This document shows, piece after piece, positions 12,699 through 25,400 of a DNA stretch of 64,000 nt. Source of the DNA: Pseudorasbora parva (taxonomy: Eukaryota; Chordata; Actinopteri; Cypriniformes; Gobionidae); assembly GCF_024679245.1 (NCBI RefSeq), contig NC_090182.1, positions 40,436,547-40,500,546 on the forward strand. The letters are read 5' to 3'. The notes under the pieces are model-generated. The model did no database searches. It had not been told where the DNA came from and was given only the letters and a program-made list of their open reading frames with translations. Positions within the stretch are counted from its first letter, which is position 1; every line of letters begins with the position of its first letter. The position numbers were made by a program, and so were the translations under genes.

Positions 12699-13164
12699 AT
12701 AGCTTAATGTTACCTGGTAACTCTGGTAAGAAGTTGCTCAGTTTTTCCTTCACTTTCTTTCCGCAGAATTTATTATACGCGTGTTCCAGATTATAGTGAG
12801 TGATGAGGTTCGTGTTTCCCGTCAGGTCGGTTCCAACTGAATCAGAACAAACACAAAAGCCGATCCAGATGCAGTATACCATGTTACATAACATTATTAT
12901 CCTTCATTACAAATTGTCTTCTTAAACACTACAGACTTATTTACCAGGCAGTTCGCGTAGTAAATAGAAAGGTTCGTTCATGGCTCCGGGTTTTCGCAGA
13001 GTAGGCCCCTCGTCCCCGTGCTGTGCTGGATTTTGAGCCGCCACGGGCGCTTGATTGGGCGGCATAGGCGGCGGAGGTTTTCCGGTGGCGAACCCCAAAG
13101 CTGCTGGCCCCGTGGGTGGCTGTGCATCATTTTGTCCGAACAAAGATGAAAATATTTCCGTCAT
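10135..13164 (-). CDS. med19: Mediator complex subunit 19
   Basis: Six minus-strand exons with matched phases: 12945-13164, 12714-12836, 12408-12541, 12223-12319, 12044-12138 and 10135-10200, giving 244 residues, which I recall as the vertebrate MED19 length. MED19 belongs to the Mediator head/middle region that links transcription factors to RNA polymerase II in the nucleus. Visible features are an N-terminal [10 protein letters not shown] with a Pro/Gly-rich segment, [10 protein letters not shown], the signature [20 protein letters not shown] with [13 protein letters not shown], then [30 protein letters not shown], two lysine-rich blocks (PKKKSKHKH and [11 protein letters not shown]), and the terminal NRHSPDHPG...SLR. 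The start ATG at 13162-13164 gives MTEIFSS; an upstream in-frame ATG would add 13 unrelated residues. Intron 5 hosts a Tc1 element. Fish carry med19a and med19b; which one this is cannot be told here. Confidence 0.95.
10522..11930 (-). mobile_element. Tc1-like transposon with ~150-bp TIRs in med19 intron 5
   Basis: The left end GTGGATCATAACCGGGTTGT and the right end are near-perfect inverted repeats for about 150 bp, continuing through 'caggagcaagagacaaaaaa' and 'atcagctgatcaaaagttta'. The minus strand carries a transposase starting [20 protein letters not shown] at 11698. The long, well-matched TIRs suggest a fairly recent insertion. It lies in the same orientation as med19. Confidence 0.92.
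10753..11698 (-). pseudogene. Tc1-type transposase, frameshifted
   Basis: The N-terminal part (11360-11698) has paired-like helix-turn-helix features: [35 protein letters not shown]. It runs into a stop after FKNKKRL at an A-rich tract near 11375. The catalytic part continues in another frame (10753-11205) with [24 protein letters not shown] and [13 protein letters not shown]. The connecting stretch, which should carry the first catalytic Asp, is shifted. One or two frameshifts appear to be the main damage, so the copy is younger than the one at 6.3-7.5 kb. Confidence 0.9.
12648..12698. repeat. (TC)n microsatellite beside med19 exon 2
   Basis: About 25 TC units on the plus strand, read as (GA)n in the med19 transcript, start about 16 bases after the exon 2 donor at 12713. 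The expanded purine tract immediately follows the 5' splice site. Confidence 0.9.
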
Positions 13165-14028
13165 AACTTCTGAAATTAAATCATTTGTATATAAAAAGTA
13201 CAAATAAAGATGCCGGAACTAGTGCCGGTCACAGGCGTTTGGTACGGTGTTCAAGCATCCATCTGGTACATCACATTATCAACAATAGGGATACCGTAAT
13301 GACACGATCATACGCACACACAACTTTTTACCAATGCAGATTTTCAACCAGGGGCCCGGGGCCCATTATTGCTTCACACCGCAATGAGCACATTTCCAAT
13401 TACGGTATTTAAAATAGATCTTTGTATTTAACTAATTTTGCTATTAAAATGCCAAACTTGTATCATATCATAATTATATTTTGTACCCTGAATTAAAAGC
13501 AGAAATTTGACAAATGTATAAGATCTCAATATGCTTTTTAACAAAAGCCCTAGTTTCTGATAAATACATTTGTAGCTTGTATTATTTTTCAATACTGTAG
13601 CATGTTTGTGAGCTCTATTATAATAACTAGTGATGAAAGAAAAGTTCACCTTGCACAAATTTATCATTGTAAATAGTTCTACCAATATTACAGCTCTTTA
13701 TAAATACAATATTAATAAAACTGGTAATATAGCACTGTCATCAAAACGCTTCATCACATGCTTTCAGATGAAGAGGAGATCCTTTATTAACATATATTGA
13801 TATTACAATAGCAACAATAACTGTAGTTACTATACCTTTAGCAGAAGTTCTAGTTGTCACAGAGATTTTTAATTTAAATGTTCAAAATGAAACACAACAT
13901 TGTTAAAAAGCGCATGGAATGTTTAATGAATTGAGTACACATATATGACATACCAAACCATGCAGATGCACAATAAGATCATATTCAAGCTACTTTTAAT
14001 CAAAAAAAAGATATTTAGACTATTGATT
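13165..14028. other. med19-pmf1 intergenic region
   Basis: About 860 bp separate the med19 start codon from the pmf1 stop codon; both genes are on the minus strand. It should contain the med19 promoter and the pmf1 3' UTR. I see no CpG-rich core, TATA box or recognisable repeat except 'aaccaggggcccggggccc' near 13348, a word also found near 29.5 kb. Confidence 0.45.
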
Positions 14029-17000
14029 TTAGAGAGACTCAAAGTTTTCAGATGGGGAAAGTGTCAAAACAAATGGCTCCAGATTTTCAAGAGATGCCTG
14101 CAGGTGGGGAACAAGAGGTAAAGCTGAATTTGTGGTAACATAAAGCAATGAAAATCTGTGACTGTCTCAATGAAATCAGTTTTTTTCGTACCCTCCATTC
14201 CTCCACTCCTGAGGCAATGCGTTGCTCTGTATGTGTGATGTTCTCTCGGCTGGCCTGCACCTTCTGAGCAAGGGAAGCGTTCTCCTTCTGGAGTTTCTTC
14301 AGCTGGATCCGCATGTACTCCTCCTGCTTCTTATAATATGACACTAAATCACTGCACACATCCTGCTCCGGAACACCGCTGGGACGCCTGCAATATAAAG
14401 GTGCAAAACAAAGGAAAAATGTTTAATTTAGTGGGAAAATAGGAGACAGTGGTATTTAATTGCAAACACTCCTTTTGTGTTTCCCCCAACCACAGCTCTT
14501 TGTGGGTGCTTGTGAAGGCATGTCCCCACAGGTACTTTCAATAAAAGGTCCACCACATTAGGAATACTTTTAGCGGTGTTGCTATGTATCATGATGAAGG
14601 CTACGTCAACATTAATCCAGATAGATTTGAAACGATACAGACATCAAAGTTATCACACAATTCTTCTGGCAAGATCATTTTATTTTGCAAAATATCTCAC
14701 CATTAACTAAACGTCCAGGTCACACTCGGACTCGGTCAACCATTATGTTTGGTCTAAAATGCAACTCTACTCGTGTTTTGCCACAGGACAGCAAATGCAA
14801 GTATATTTTCTATCATCCTTGCAGGACTGTGGTATGAAGTGTGCAAAGTAAAATAACCTTGTGAAAGTGAATAGCACATAACTGGCACAATTGTGGTGTA
14901 AACATGCATATCTATTAGAGCTGCAACTAACGATTATTTTTTCTGTCGACTAATCTAACGATTATTTTTTCGATTAGTCGACTAATCTAACGATTAATTT
15001 TTTTACCCTTTGAAATTTTTCAAAATTCTGTGGCACCCCCTCGCATAAGTTACGCTAGAGGTGTAACAGTACAGACTGCTCACAGTTCACTTTGTATCAC
15101 GGTTTTAGGTTCACGTTTCAGTACAGTTCGGTATTTGCTATGTTCAGGGGAAAAAGGACTACTGTCAAATGAAAATAAAGAAAATAAGAACAGATAACTT
15201 AAATAGAAGCAGCAGCGCAAATAAATACTATTGAGCAAAGATGAGAACAAAATAAACAATGCTTTTCAGGATTTTCAGGTAGGTCTAACATTAGTTTTTA
15301 GGTAGAGAAATGGAATTAAGTAATCAAAAGTAAAATAACCACACATTTAACTGTTTAAAATTAAAAAATAATCCTTATTAAACTTACAAAAGCTATTCAG
15401 TCAGGAGCAGTGAGTGATGTCTTTATCTTTTGTTTGACATTAAACAGACAGCAGTGAAGGCTACTGCCCCTTTAAGACCCACGGATAGTCGTCGTATTTC
15501 CTGTATAAAGTTCACTTAAGGCATAGAGTAGGCTATGACATTTTGACATACTTTTTGTGAGTTTGTCCGTTTAAGCACAGGATTTGAAAGATAACTCAAT
15601 ATTTGCACGCTTTGGAACGAGTGCAGAGACAGATCTTCTCATTGGAGTCTCCTGGCTACACGGGGGTGATGACGGTGAAAATGACTGCTCATATTCGGAC
15701 GTACAGCAGCACTCGCATGCGTTTTATAAAGTTTACAAAGAGAGACCGTTTTGCCCACGTTTTTTCTTTTATTATCGCTGTTGTTGTAGTGCATACCTGA
15801 GGAGTCAGCACGTGTATCCATCGACAGAAACATACATACAGCATTATTTTCAAGTTACAACCCATAATAAAGATGCGTCATCAGATGCGAGATGAACCGA
15901 AGTGTAAGTGCGTCCCCGCAACTTTTGCTCGGGATCCCGGTTGGGAAACACTGGTCTGTATTGATTGACACCGCGCTGGTTTGTTTAGAGTTATATGAGC
16001 GCCGTGACCGCGCGCTGCCGCGTGATGAAGGCTTGTCGCAACTCTGTTATTCAACTGCTCTGGTTTTAAAAGCTATGTCATACTAAATGCGCCAAAATGC
16101 AATAAAACTTGTTTTACGGTCGAATGCAACGCGTGTGTGTGTGAGTGAGTAAGAGACGCGCAAAAGGGCGGAGAGAGAACTTAAGGAAATGCAGCTAAAC
16201 GAATATGCGTGCGTCTTTTAAATAGCGTAAAAATGAATGAATGACGAATGTGGCGGCCGTTATTGATTATGTGGCAGTCCGCCACAAATTAGTCTATGTG
16301 TGGGAAACACTGTTTGGCCTCTGTTTAAAGTATTCCCATACTTTTGATATTCGCAGTCTAGGTTTTTGTGATAGAACCAGGAGCAGAAGCCAACATTACG
16401 CGAGATGAACGTCTGACACGACGCGTCGACGCATTTCACGAACGTCGACGTATTTCCGTAGTCGACGTCATCGATGACGTCGACGCGTCGTTGCAGCACT
16501 AATATCTATTGGTACAATATGCGTCACATGCACATTGTGATGCAAAGACAGCGTTTTCCACTTTGGGGTTGACTTAAAACACTGTCTCAGTGTGGACAGA
16601 AGGCCAAAACGGAGAGAAAAAGATACATTTTCAAACAAAAATGTATTAATGTGGCTAACGCTCCCGTATATTAAACCTTATAGGCACTTTTTTGACACAA
16701 CGCTCCACAAATGTTTGAGGATGTTTACACAGGACACATCAAAGGAAACATTAGAAACTGGTACATTTATCTTTCTGAAGGGGTGCATGATGCTGCTGCA
16801 TGATATTGAATAATCCATCATAGTGCGTTCGCAATGCCCCATTCAATGACGTGCTCATGACCTGTTTAATTATTGAAGGTCTAAATGCAGTGACATTTTT
16901 GCTTTCGAAGCTAAATGTATTTTTCCCATGTAATGCATCTGTCATGGTCCTGCAGTGGCTAAACTGTGATGTGGAGTTAACTATTTTCAAGTCACTTCAC

Positions 17001-19222
17001 CTTTAATTTAAAGGATAAAAAGACATGCAGTACTTGAATATCAAACATGAGGGCCTAATAAAAACATGTGATAATCAATTGGCTACCTCACAAACGGGCC
17101 TGATTGATTTGTACCAAAGATCAGTGAAGAAATCAAGTGAAGCGGGTCATTCAGTAGTTATTATTTGACATATCAGTAGTAGTAGAGATCTGAATGCCAT
17201 TTCAGCAGCTGAGGCTATTATCATGGTAAGAGCCGAGTTACTGTACAAGTAGATGCGCAAGAGTTGCATATAAAAAAAGGGGAAAAAATTGTAATAAAAA
17301 AATCCCTAAGTCCTTACGTGAGCTTGCTAAATATAAAATATTGTGTACTTGCATTAAAAGCAGGACACAATGCTTTTAATGTCACACAATATTCTTTTAC
17401 TTTAGGGATACAGATCCAGGCCCATCAACTTTTTGGTTACTATTTTTTCACAATATATTCTTTTGTGTTCAAAAGAGGAAAGAAACTCATACAGGTTTGG
17501 AACAATGTGAGGGTGACTAAATGATGACAGAAATGTTACTTTTGAGTATCCCTTTAAGAGTTATAATGAATTAACTCCAAATATTGTGTACGGTTTCCCT
17601 CATTTTTATTCATTATACACATCCGTATACTGTACTTAACTATATTTTTTTGTAATAATATTAATGTTACTGTTTTATTGTAAGAGTGTTGCCTGTTTTA
17701 GCCATTGTATGCATTGTAAAACAATAGTCAGTGGAGTCAGGAGAGCATAGGTCTGTGAACTCACCATGCGGCTTGTGACGTATCTTTAGCAAGCTCCTCT
17801 AGTTTGTCCAACTCTTCAAGCTTCACCTGCAGGTCACCCTCTTCAATCACAGTGGTGATTTCTTTCTAAACACACATCACCACCACAAAACATATAAAAA
17901 ACATGATCAGAATGATCTGATCACTTCTAAAATTGCTCATTGCTAACATAGTGACATTCTGATCATATAAACTGCTGATTGTTACACTGCCAAATCCAAC
18001 AAATTATCCACTTTTAGTTTGTCTATCTGTTGTGAGATATGTGAGAATAATGTGACTTAAAAGAGTAGTTCACTTCAAAATGAAAGTAGTTAACTTTCAG
18101 ACTTACCCCATGATTTACTTACGATCAAGCCATCCTGGGTGTATATAACTTTATTGTTTCTGATGAACACAATTGGAGTTATATTAAATAAACATCCTGA
18201 TGCTTCCAAGCTTTATAAATGGCAGTGATGGGGTCCATTGAGTTTGAAGCTCAAAAAAGTACATCCATCCATCATAAATGCACTCCACACGGCTCCGGGG
18301 GTTTAATAAAGACCACCAGAAGGGAATCGATGGGTTTGTGTAAGAAAAATTTCCATATTTGAAACTTTAAAAAGTAAAATATCTATGCCAGACTGCCTTC
18401 CATATTCAACTTACGAAAAAGTGCAACCCCTCTCGCAGTTCAAAATGTGCATGTTACGTTCTAGTTATACAGTGCACCAGTTACGCTTTTTACGCAAGTT
18501 TATTAACCCCTGGAGCCGTGTGGAGTACGTTTATGATGGATGGACGACACATCTTTTTTGAGCTCGACCTCCATTCACTGCCATTATAAAGCTTGGAAGA
18601 GCCAGAACATAGACTGAAGCACTCAGATTGTATTAGTCTGAAAGAAGAATGTCATACACCTAGGATGGATTGGTGAGTAAATCATGGGCTAATTGAATTT
18701 TTTGGGCTAAACTATCAATTTAAGTATACACACTGAATTGTACTGTGCTGTAGTTACTATAAAATAATAATTTTGTGGACACACACACACACGGTAAAGT
18801 GCATTAAAGTTACCTGTACTAAAGTCTGCAGTTGGCTGATGAACTGTTTGTGCATTGCTTCAGTCAGCTGAGGGTTTTGCTTTGACAGCGGCTGGAAATA
18901 ATGGGAAAACCTGTCGAAACTGAAACAAGAGTGCAACTAAATTTAAAAAGTGAAGCTACTTAACTTAGTAACAGCAAAAAAAAAAAACGGTTTAAATGCG
19001 AACAAAGTGAAAAGTTGTATTATGTAACGTTACGCGTTACCTGGCGTTGTCCAACAGCCACTGCAGACTCTTCTCCATCACTTTACTGAAGAGTTTGAGT
19101 CTCGGTTTAGACTGAGAAGATTTAACCGAATCATTGCGACGAGTGGATTCTTGTGACGAAACATCACCATCTTTGTTATTTTGAGCTGACGCAGGTTGGC
19201 TGCTCTGCTCGGACTCCTCCAT
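14029..19222 (-). CDS. pmf1: Polyamine-modulated factor 1 (MIS12 kinetochore complex subunit)
   Basis: Five minus-strand exons with consistent phase: 19041-19222, 18814-18919, 17765-17865, 14192-14387 and 14029-14097 (stop TAA), 217 residues. PMF1/Nnf1 is one of four MIS12-complex proteins bridging centromeric chromatin to the NDC80 complex. Evidence: a low-complexity Ser/Gln N-terminus, then LFSKVMEKSLQWLL, F-DRFSHYFQPLSKQNPQLTEAM, HKQFISQLQTLVQKEITTVI, EEGDLQVKLEELDKLEELAK and the family motif AAWRPSGVPEQDV, followed by a Lys/Glu/Gln-rich coiled coil (YYKKQEEYMRIQLKKLQKEN...). The order matches human PMF1. The start at 19222 (MEESEQ) is preferred over one 16 codons upstream because the upstream extension is hydrophobic and lies towards the shared promoter. 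Intron 3 (14388-17764) is enlarged by a hAT element. It is divergent from tmx2. Confidence 0.93.
14916..16501. mobile_element. hAT-type element with perfect 8-bp target duplication
   Basis: Ends TAGAGCTGCAAC and GTTGCAGCACTA are inverted. ATATCTAT directly flanks both sides (14908-14915 and 16502-16509), the 8-bp duplication of hAT transposons. Subterminal sequence is rich in CGATTAGTCGAC at the left and GACGTCGACGCGTCG at the right, typical of fish hAT ends. The 1586-bp interior shows no transposase, so it is non-autonomous. It sits in pmf1 intron 3. The sequence outside it (14590-14700 and 16540-16640) looks like two halves of an older repeat. Confidence 0.9.
18057..18725. mobile_element. 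fold-back element with AGTTCACC-like ends in pmf1 intron 2
   Basis: Outer ends (AAAGAGTAGTTCACTTCAAAAT and GGGCTAAACTATCAATTTAA) are inverted. The interior is also largely self-complementary: 'ccacacggctccgggggttta', 'tccatcatcataaa'-type and 'ccaagctttataaatggcagt' words on the left recur inverted on the right. The whole could form a hairpin with arms of about 280-300 bases. It has no coding capacity and lies in the intron between pmf1 exons 18814-18919 and 17765-17865. Confidence 0.75.
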
Positions 19223-19438
19223 GTTACTGTTGATGTTTACAAAAGTCCCCGCCAAGAACAAGCGCGTCACACTACGGAAAGCAAGCAGTTCAAGTCGTTT
19301 TCTCGAAACGCGTTTGTTCTGAGTCTGACTGACGGTTCATATTACCGCACTCACCCCTCAGCTGTCTATGATCTATTTCTACCCTCCCCTTCTCTTTCCT
19401 TTACCACATGGGCGTTCGTTTTTACTACGTCTGCAGCC
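19223..19438. promoter_or_regulatory. bidirectional pmf1/tmx2 promoter region
   Basis: Only 216 bp separate the pmf1 start codon (minus strand) from the tmx2 start codon (plus strand), so both transcripts must initiate within or overlap this interval. No TATA box is clear. It has CG-containing words such as 'ctcgaaacgcg' near 19306 and a pyrimidine-rich run at 19380-19403. Shared control is inferred from geometry only. Confidence 0.7.
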
Positions 19439-22381
19439 ATGAGTTTAATTAGAGGGCTTGTTTCTACTTTATACCATCTTCCCCAGATTTATAAATGGTT
19501 TTATAGGCCCTATTATTTGCTGTCACTGCTGATGACACTGGCGTTTCCAATCGTGCGCAGCTGCCCGGGACTGTGTGAGAGTTTGCCATCTCAGAGAGAA
19601 GACGCCAACTCATGCGCCTTTGACTGGGTCAGTGCTGCAGTTCACAAAAACTCATGGATAGCCTTTGGGAAGCTGTCATGCTCTTTTTAATAATTAGTTT
19701 TTTTTACTATAGCCCTGCCTAACTTTATTTGCAGCTTAATAACACTTTACACTGGCACTAGCTGAAAAGTAACATGGTATGGTACTGACATACTTTTGGA
19801 CCTTGCATGCTGTGCTGTCTGTCTGACCCTGGAAATAAAGCAAAACGCAATATATTTAAATGTATTATAGGCCTTTAATATAGAGTAGGCCTACACTTAG
19901 ATATATTGTGTTTTGACAAACAAAAACGCATTCTTTTATTTTACAGATTTTTTTTTACAGTGTATAGTTTAACACTAGTTTAAGGTGATGTAGTTAGACA
20001 CTATTACATTTAATATAATAATAACAGAAAAATATGCATAATTAAAAATAACTAACACTAAACCAAACCCTAACGGTAACTCTATAATAAGTACATGTTA
20101 GTTAATATTACTTATTACTTATTTATTTGAGTAAGTACAATGTAACTACTTCCCCTTAAAATAAATTGTAACCATACACCGATCAGGTATAACATTATGA
20201 CTATAATATTCCTAATATTTTGTTGGTCCCCCATTTGCTGCCAAAACAACACTGACCTATCGAGGCATGGACTCCACTCCACTGTGCTGTGGTATCTGGA
20301 ACCACGTTGTTAGCAGCAGATCCTTTAAGTCTTGTAAGTAGCGAGGTGGGTCCCTATGGATCAGACTTATTTGTACAGCACATCCCACAGATGCTCGATT
20401 GGATTGAGATATGGAGAATTTGGAGGGCCGAGTCAACATCTCAAACTCATTGTGCTCCTCAAACCATTCCTGAACCATTTTTTCTGTGTGGCACGACGCA
20501 TTATCATGCTGAAAGAGGTTACAGCCACCAGGGAAGACAGTTTCCATGAAAGGGTGAACATGATCTGCAAAAATGCTTAGGTAGGTGGTGCGTGTCAAAG
20601 TAACATCCACATGGATGGCAGGACCCAAGCTTTCCCAGCAGAACATTGCCCAAAGCTTCACACTGCCTTCTGTCCATAGTGCATCCTGGTGCCATGTGTT
20701 CCCCAGGTAAGCGACACACACACACACACACACACACCCGGCCATCTATGTGATGTAAAAGAAAACATGATTCATCAGACAAGGCCATCTTCTTCCATTT
20801 CTCTGTGGTCCAGTTCTGATGTTCACGTGCCCACTGTTGCCGCTTTCGGCAGTGGACTGGGGTCAGCATGGGCATCCAGACTGGTCTGCGGTTATGCAGT
20901 CCCATACGCAACAAACTGTGTATTCTGACACCTTTCTTTCAGAACCAGGATTCATTTCTTGAACAATTTGAGCTACAGTAGCTCATCTGTTTGATAAGAA
21001 GACACAGGCCAGCCTTCGCCCCCCATGTGCATCAATGAGCCATGGCTGCCCATGACCCTGTCGCCGGTTCACCACTGTTCCTTGGACCTCTCTTGATAGA
21101 TACTGACCACTGCAGACCGGGAACACCCCACAAGAGCTGCAGTTTTGGACCCAGTTGTCTAGCCATCACAATTTGGCCCTTGTCAAATTTTCTCAAATCC
21201 TTACGCTTGTCCATTATTCCTGCTTCTAACACATCAACTTTGAAGACAAAATGTTCACTTGCTGCCTAAAATCCCACACACTAACAGATGCCATGATGAA
21301 GAGATAATCAGTGTTATTCACTTCATCTGTTATAATGTTCTGCCTGATCCATATATATATATATATATTAAATATGTGTTTCTAAAATGTGATAATTTAT
21401 TTGTTGATTTGTATAACATGTACAATTGCTCTGTATAGAGGGAGGTGGAGATTTTGATGTTTCTAAGTGCCATTGTCATGATGAAGAATCGCAGAGCTGG
21501 TAAATTCAGATTACACACATCACCAAACTAGATATTATATTATGTGTACATTGACAGTGCTTTATTTGATCTTTCTCTTTCTCTCTCAGTAACACTGGAG
21601 CAACATGTAGGGAATATTTTTCTCTTCAGTAAGGTGGCGAATGTGGTGCTGTTTTTTCGAGTGGACCTGAGACTAGGCCTCCTCTACCTCACGCTGTGTG
21701 TGGGTAAATACATGAAAATATGACACACTTGGAAGATTGTCATAAGTAAAAATGTTATTAATAACAATACATAATTCTGTGATGTTCAATAAACAGTGTT
21801 CTTGATCACCTGTAAACCACCAATCTACATGGGCCCTGAGTACATCACATACTTCAGTGACTCATCTATAGATGTGAGTGTGACTTCAGTATACTTTATC
21901 AATCTTCTTTTGCATGGTGATATGTATAAAACTTAAAATGATTATTATTTATTAAATATTTTGATAATTGTTTTATATTAAAACAAACATTAGGATTTTT
22001 TTCCTTTTCAGTGTAATCATGTTATTTCAGACAGACTGTCTGAATTTTTGTCCATTCCGCATATTTAAAAAATGCTTTAATTTAATATAATATATTATTG
22101 ATATAATGTTACAGGTCATCTGACAATATAATGTAACTCTTTTACTCTGTGTTAACTCTGTAAAATAATACTATACTAAAAAATTCTGCATGATTTAATT
22201 TAATGTCATGTTATGTCATGAACTGAAATGAATGTGCACATTACTCTATACAATGCCAGGAGGAACTGCAGAGAGACAGTCGTGTGGCATGGATTGTTGA
22301 GTTTTATGCTAACTGGTCTCCAGATTGCCAGTCATTTGCCCCCATTTTTGCTGACCTGTCACTTAAGTAAGTCCCACTACA

Positions 22382-22426
<45 letters not shown>

Positions 22427-25400
22427 GCACGCACGCACACACGTGCGCACGCACACACGTGCGCACGCACACACACGCACACACACCCCTCTTCATGAGG
22501 TTAATGACTTTGATTGTGTTCTCCAGGTATAGCTGCTTAGGCCTCAAATTTGGAAAAGTGGACATTGGGCAACATGGAGCAGTTGCCGAGAGGTAACGCC
22601 ATCTTTATTTGACTTTAAAGTCAGCTTGAAACAGACGTTGCACAAAGACGTTGTCTTTTCTTCCATATTGTGACGTATATCGGCTTCTCGAACAAGAACA
22701 GATGTGGGGCAGGGCTTGATTTTGTCCATGGGGAATTGATTAGATTTTTAATGATTGCATGTTTCATGCTTGCACCAGTAAATACATCATCAGAAAAGAG
22801 AACAGGTGATGCTGCAAGAGAGCGGAAGTTAAAGATTAAAGATTTCAAGTTTTAACTTTTAAGACTGAACATTGGCCTGGGGAGTCTGCTCTGTATGTTT
22901 ACTGCACAATTGGATAGTCCTTCAACCAATCAGACCAACAGTCCATCACTTCTCTAAAAGTCATTGTGTTAAACCAAGCGGCAACCTCCCGCGATCTCTC
23001 TTGAAGCCAGTACGGAAGTAATGTAAACTTCAATTGCTCAACTGGCCACTTGGGACAGGCTCCAGAAAGGAGTAGAATCTCATTGAGCCCCATGTTAAAA
23101 AACCCAACTTTACAGCAAAAACAAAACAAAACACATGTTTACAGCCTGGTACAAATTGTGGTTTTGGCCTATATAGCTAATTTGAACCATTTATGACAAC
23201 TGTGAGGGGGGTGAATTTTTTTATAACTCATTTGTTTACATTATATAAAGTCTTAAAGTTCTGCATAATTATGGCCGTGGTTACTTTGAGTGACAGGTGG
23301 ATAGCCATTTATCCGCCGTCTACAGTCATTGTGTCACCTAAGCTCCGCCCACATCCCGCCTTTTTGCCCAGGCATCTTTTGCCCTTTCTGTATCCGGAAG
23401 TGAGAAGCGGCCCTACTTTAAGCTTCAGAACGGCTTATCGGAATCCTATGGGTGACGTCACGGACACTACAGTTTTTTTAACAGTCTATGTGTTAAACCA
23501 TCTGAATTTTTCCCAAACCCGGTTTGTGATTGGTCCCCGCAAATTTGTAACAGAAGCAGAATAAAAGTATGTACAGGTTTCCAGCCTGAGCTGCAGGGCA
23601 AAATCAAATCACCGACAGATCAGGCTGGGTTTACCCAGTCTAGATTACAAGTGCACATGAATTAAACAATAATGATAGGCACAGATAAATCATTAAATTG
23701 TTGTTTAAATCATTAAACAACAACATGCTAATTCATAAAATGTTCCAATGTTAAACCATGCTAACAAAAAGCTAATTCATGCCAGCCACATACTAAACAT
23801 ACTAGCAAATATTAAATAATACAAGCAGCTTTCTTAAAAATGTTAGCAACATGATAATTCATGTCATCCAAATGTTAAAACATGCTAGCAACATGCTAAT
23901 TCATGCCAGACATATCCTAAAACATGCTAGCAAACATGCTAATTAATGTGGACCTGTGCCCAGACTTGACCAACGCATCCCTGGAGTGTCTGCTGAGCCC
24001 GTGTCAGTTAGTGTTGAATTGTGAATTTGCTTCATCGACACGTCATCCTCAATAAACCGTCTCCGGCGTGATGACTCCAGTCATTCGAATTCAATAATTA
24101 TTAATCGACAGATTATTTAGCATCATGCCTCAAACTATTCTGATCTAATATGATTTCTGACCTGTAAGGTGGTCAGAATAATAATCATACACTGTTTATT
24201 AATAGGCCAGAGGAGAACTGGCACCCCGACTGAGACCCAAGGTTTATTTTTCTCCATCATGCCCCGATGGAGTTTTGGTTCCTTGCCACTGTCGCCTTTG
24301 GCTTGGCTTGCTCAGTTGGGGCCACTGAAATTTAGATCTAAGTTTTCATCTAAATATCAAAATAAAATGAATTACTAAATTAACTGTATCAACTGATCTG
24401 GCCAAACTGTCCCTATATGATAAATTGAGGTGGGCTAGTGACGTCGCCATTTTTTCCAGAGCGACTGTACAGCCGAATAATTTTGTTGTTTTCGGGCTGC
24501 TTTGAAACAATAGTCATTGCAAAAGCGCTATAAATCTGACTTAATGGCAGCCATGGTAATTCATGCAAGCAGAATGTTAAAACATGATAAATCATGTTAA
24601 CAACATGTTAATTCATGTTAACAATGTGTTAAATAATGTTAAAAACATGTTAAATAATGTTAGTAACATGCTCATTCATGCTAAATAATGTGCTAAATCA
24701 TGGCAATGTTAATCCATGCTAGCAAAATGCTAAAACAATCTAGCAAAGTTTTAAGAAAGTGTTAAAAAAGTACAAATGTAAAAAAAAACAAATTGTTAAA
24801 ACATGTTTGTATCCTGTTAATTTATGCTAAATCATTCTAGCAAACATGAAACATGTTTTCAAATATGTCAATTCATGCTAAATCATGTTAGCACCGTGCT
24901 AATTCATGTTAGCAATGTGTTTAAACATGCTAGCAATATGCTAATTTATGTTAACAATGTGTTAATATATGCTAGCAAAATGTTAAAAAAAAACATGTTA
25001 GTAAACATGCAAATTTAATGCTAGCAATTTTGTGTTAAACATGCTAGAATCATGTTAATTCATGCTAACAAAATGCTAATGTAAAATGTAACATGGAAAT
25101 CAATGCTTGCAGTTTGTTACATTCAAGAAAAAAATGTTAACAACATGCTAATTTATGTTAAAACATGTTAGCATCATGCCAATTCATGCTAACAATTTAA
25201 GCATCCTGATGATTCATGTTAAATCATGCTAGGGATATGTTTGTGTTCCCTTGCTGTCACAAACTTTAATTTTAACAATTCAATATAATATTTAAGCTTG
25301 TCAAATTATTTCAAACTTTCAGACAAGGCTTTTTCAAGCCAACTTCAACATTTGTTTACAAACTTTACTCATATGAATACTAAAATATTACATCGAGAAT

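Noticed and set aside
15584..16086. Three short ORFs inside the hAT element
   Set aside because: They overlap in several frames on both strands, with no BED-finger or hAT transposase motifs.
19196..19690. 164-codon ORF overlapping tmx2 exon 1
   Set aside because: Its in-frame extension upstream of the tmx2 ATG overlaps pmf1 exon 1 antisense, and its tail reads into intron 1. Only the part 19439-19627 is real.
23690..25240. Regular short repeats that could suggest a CRISPR-like array
   Set aside because: Units are diverged and contiguous without unique spacers, and the genome is a vertebrate.
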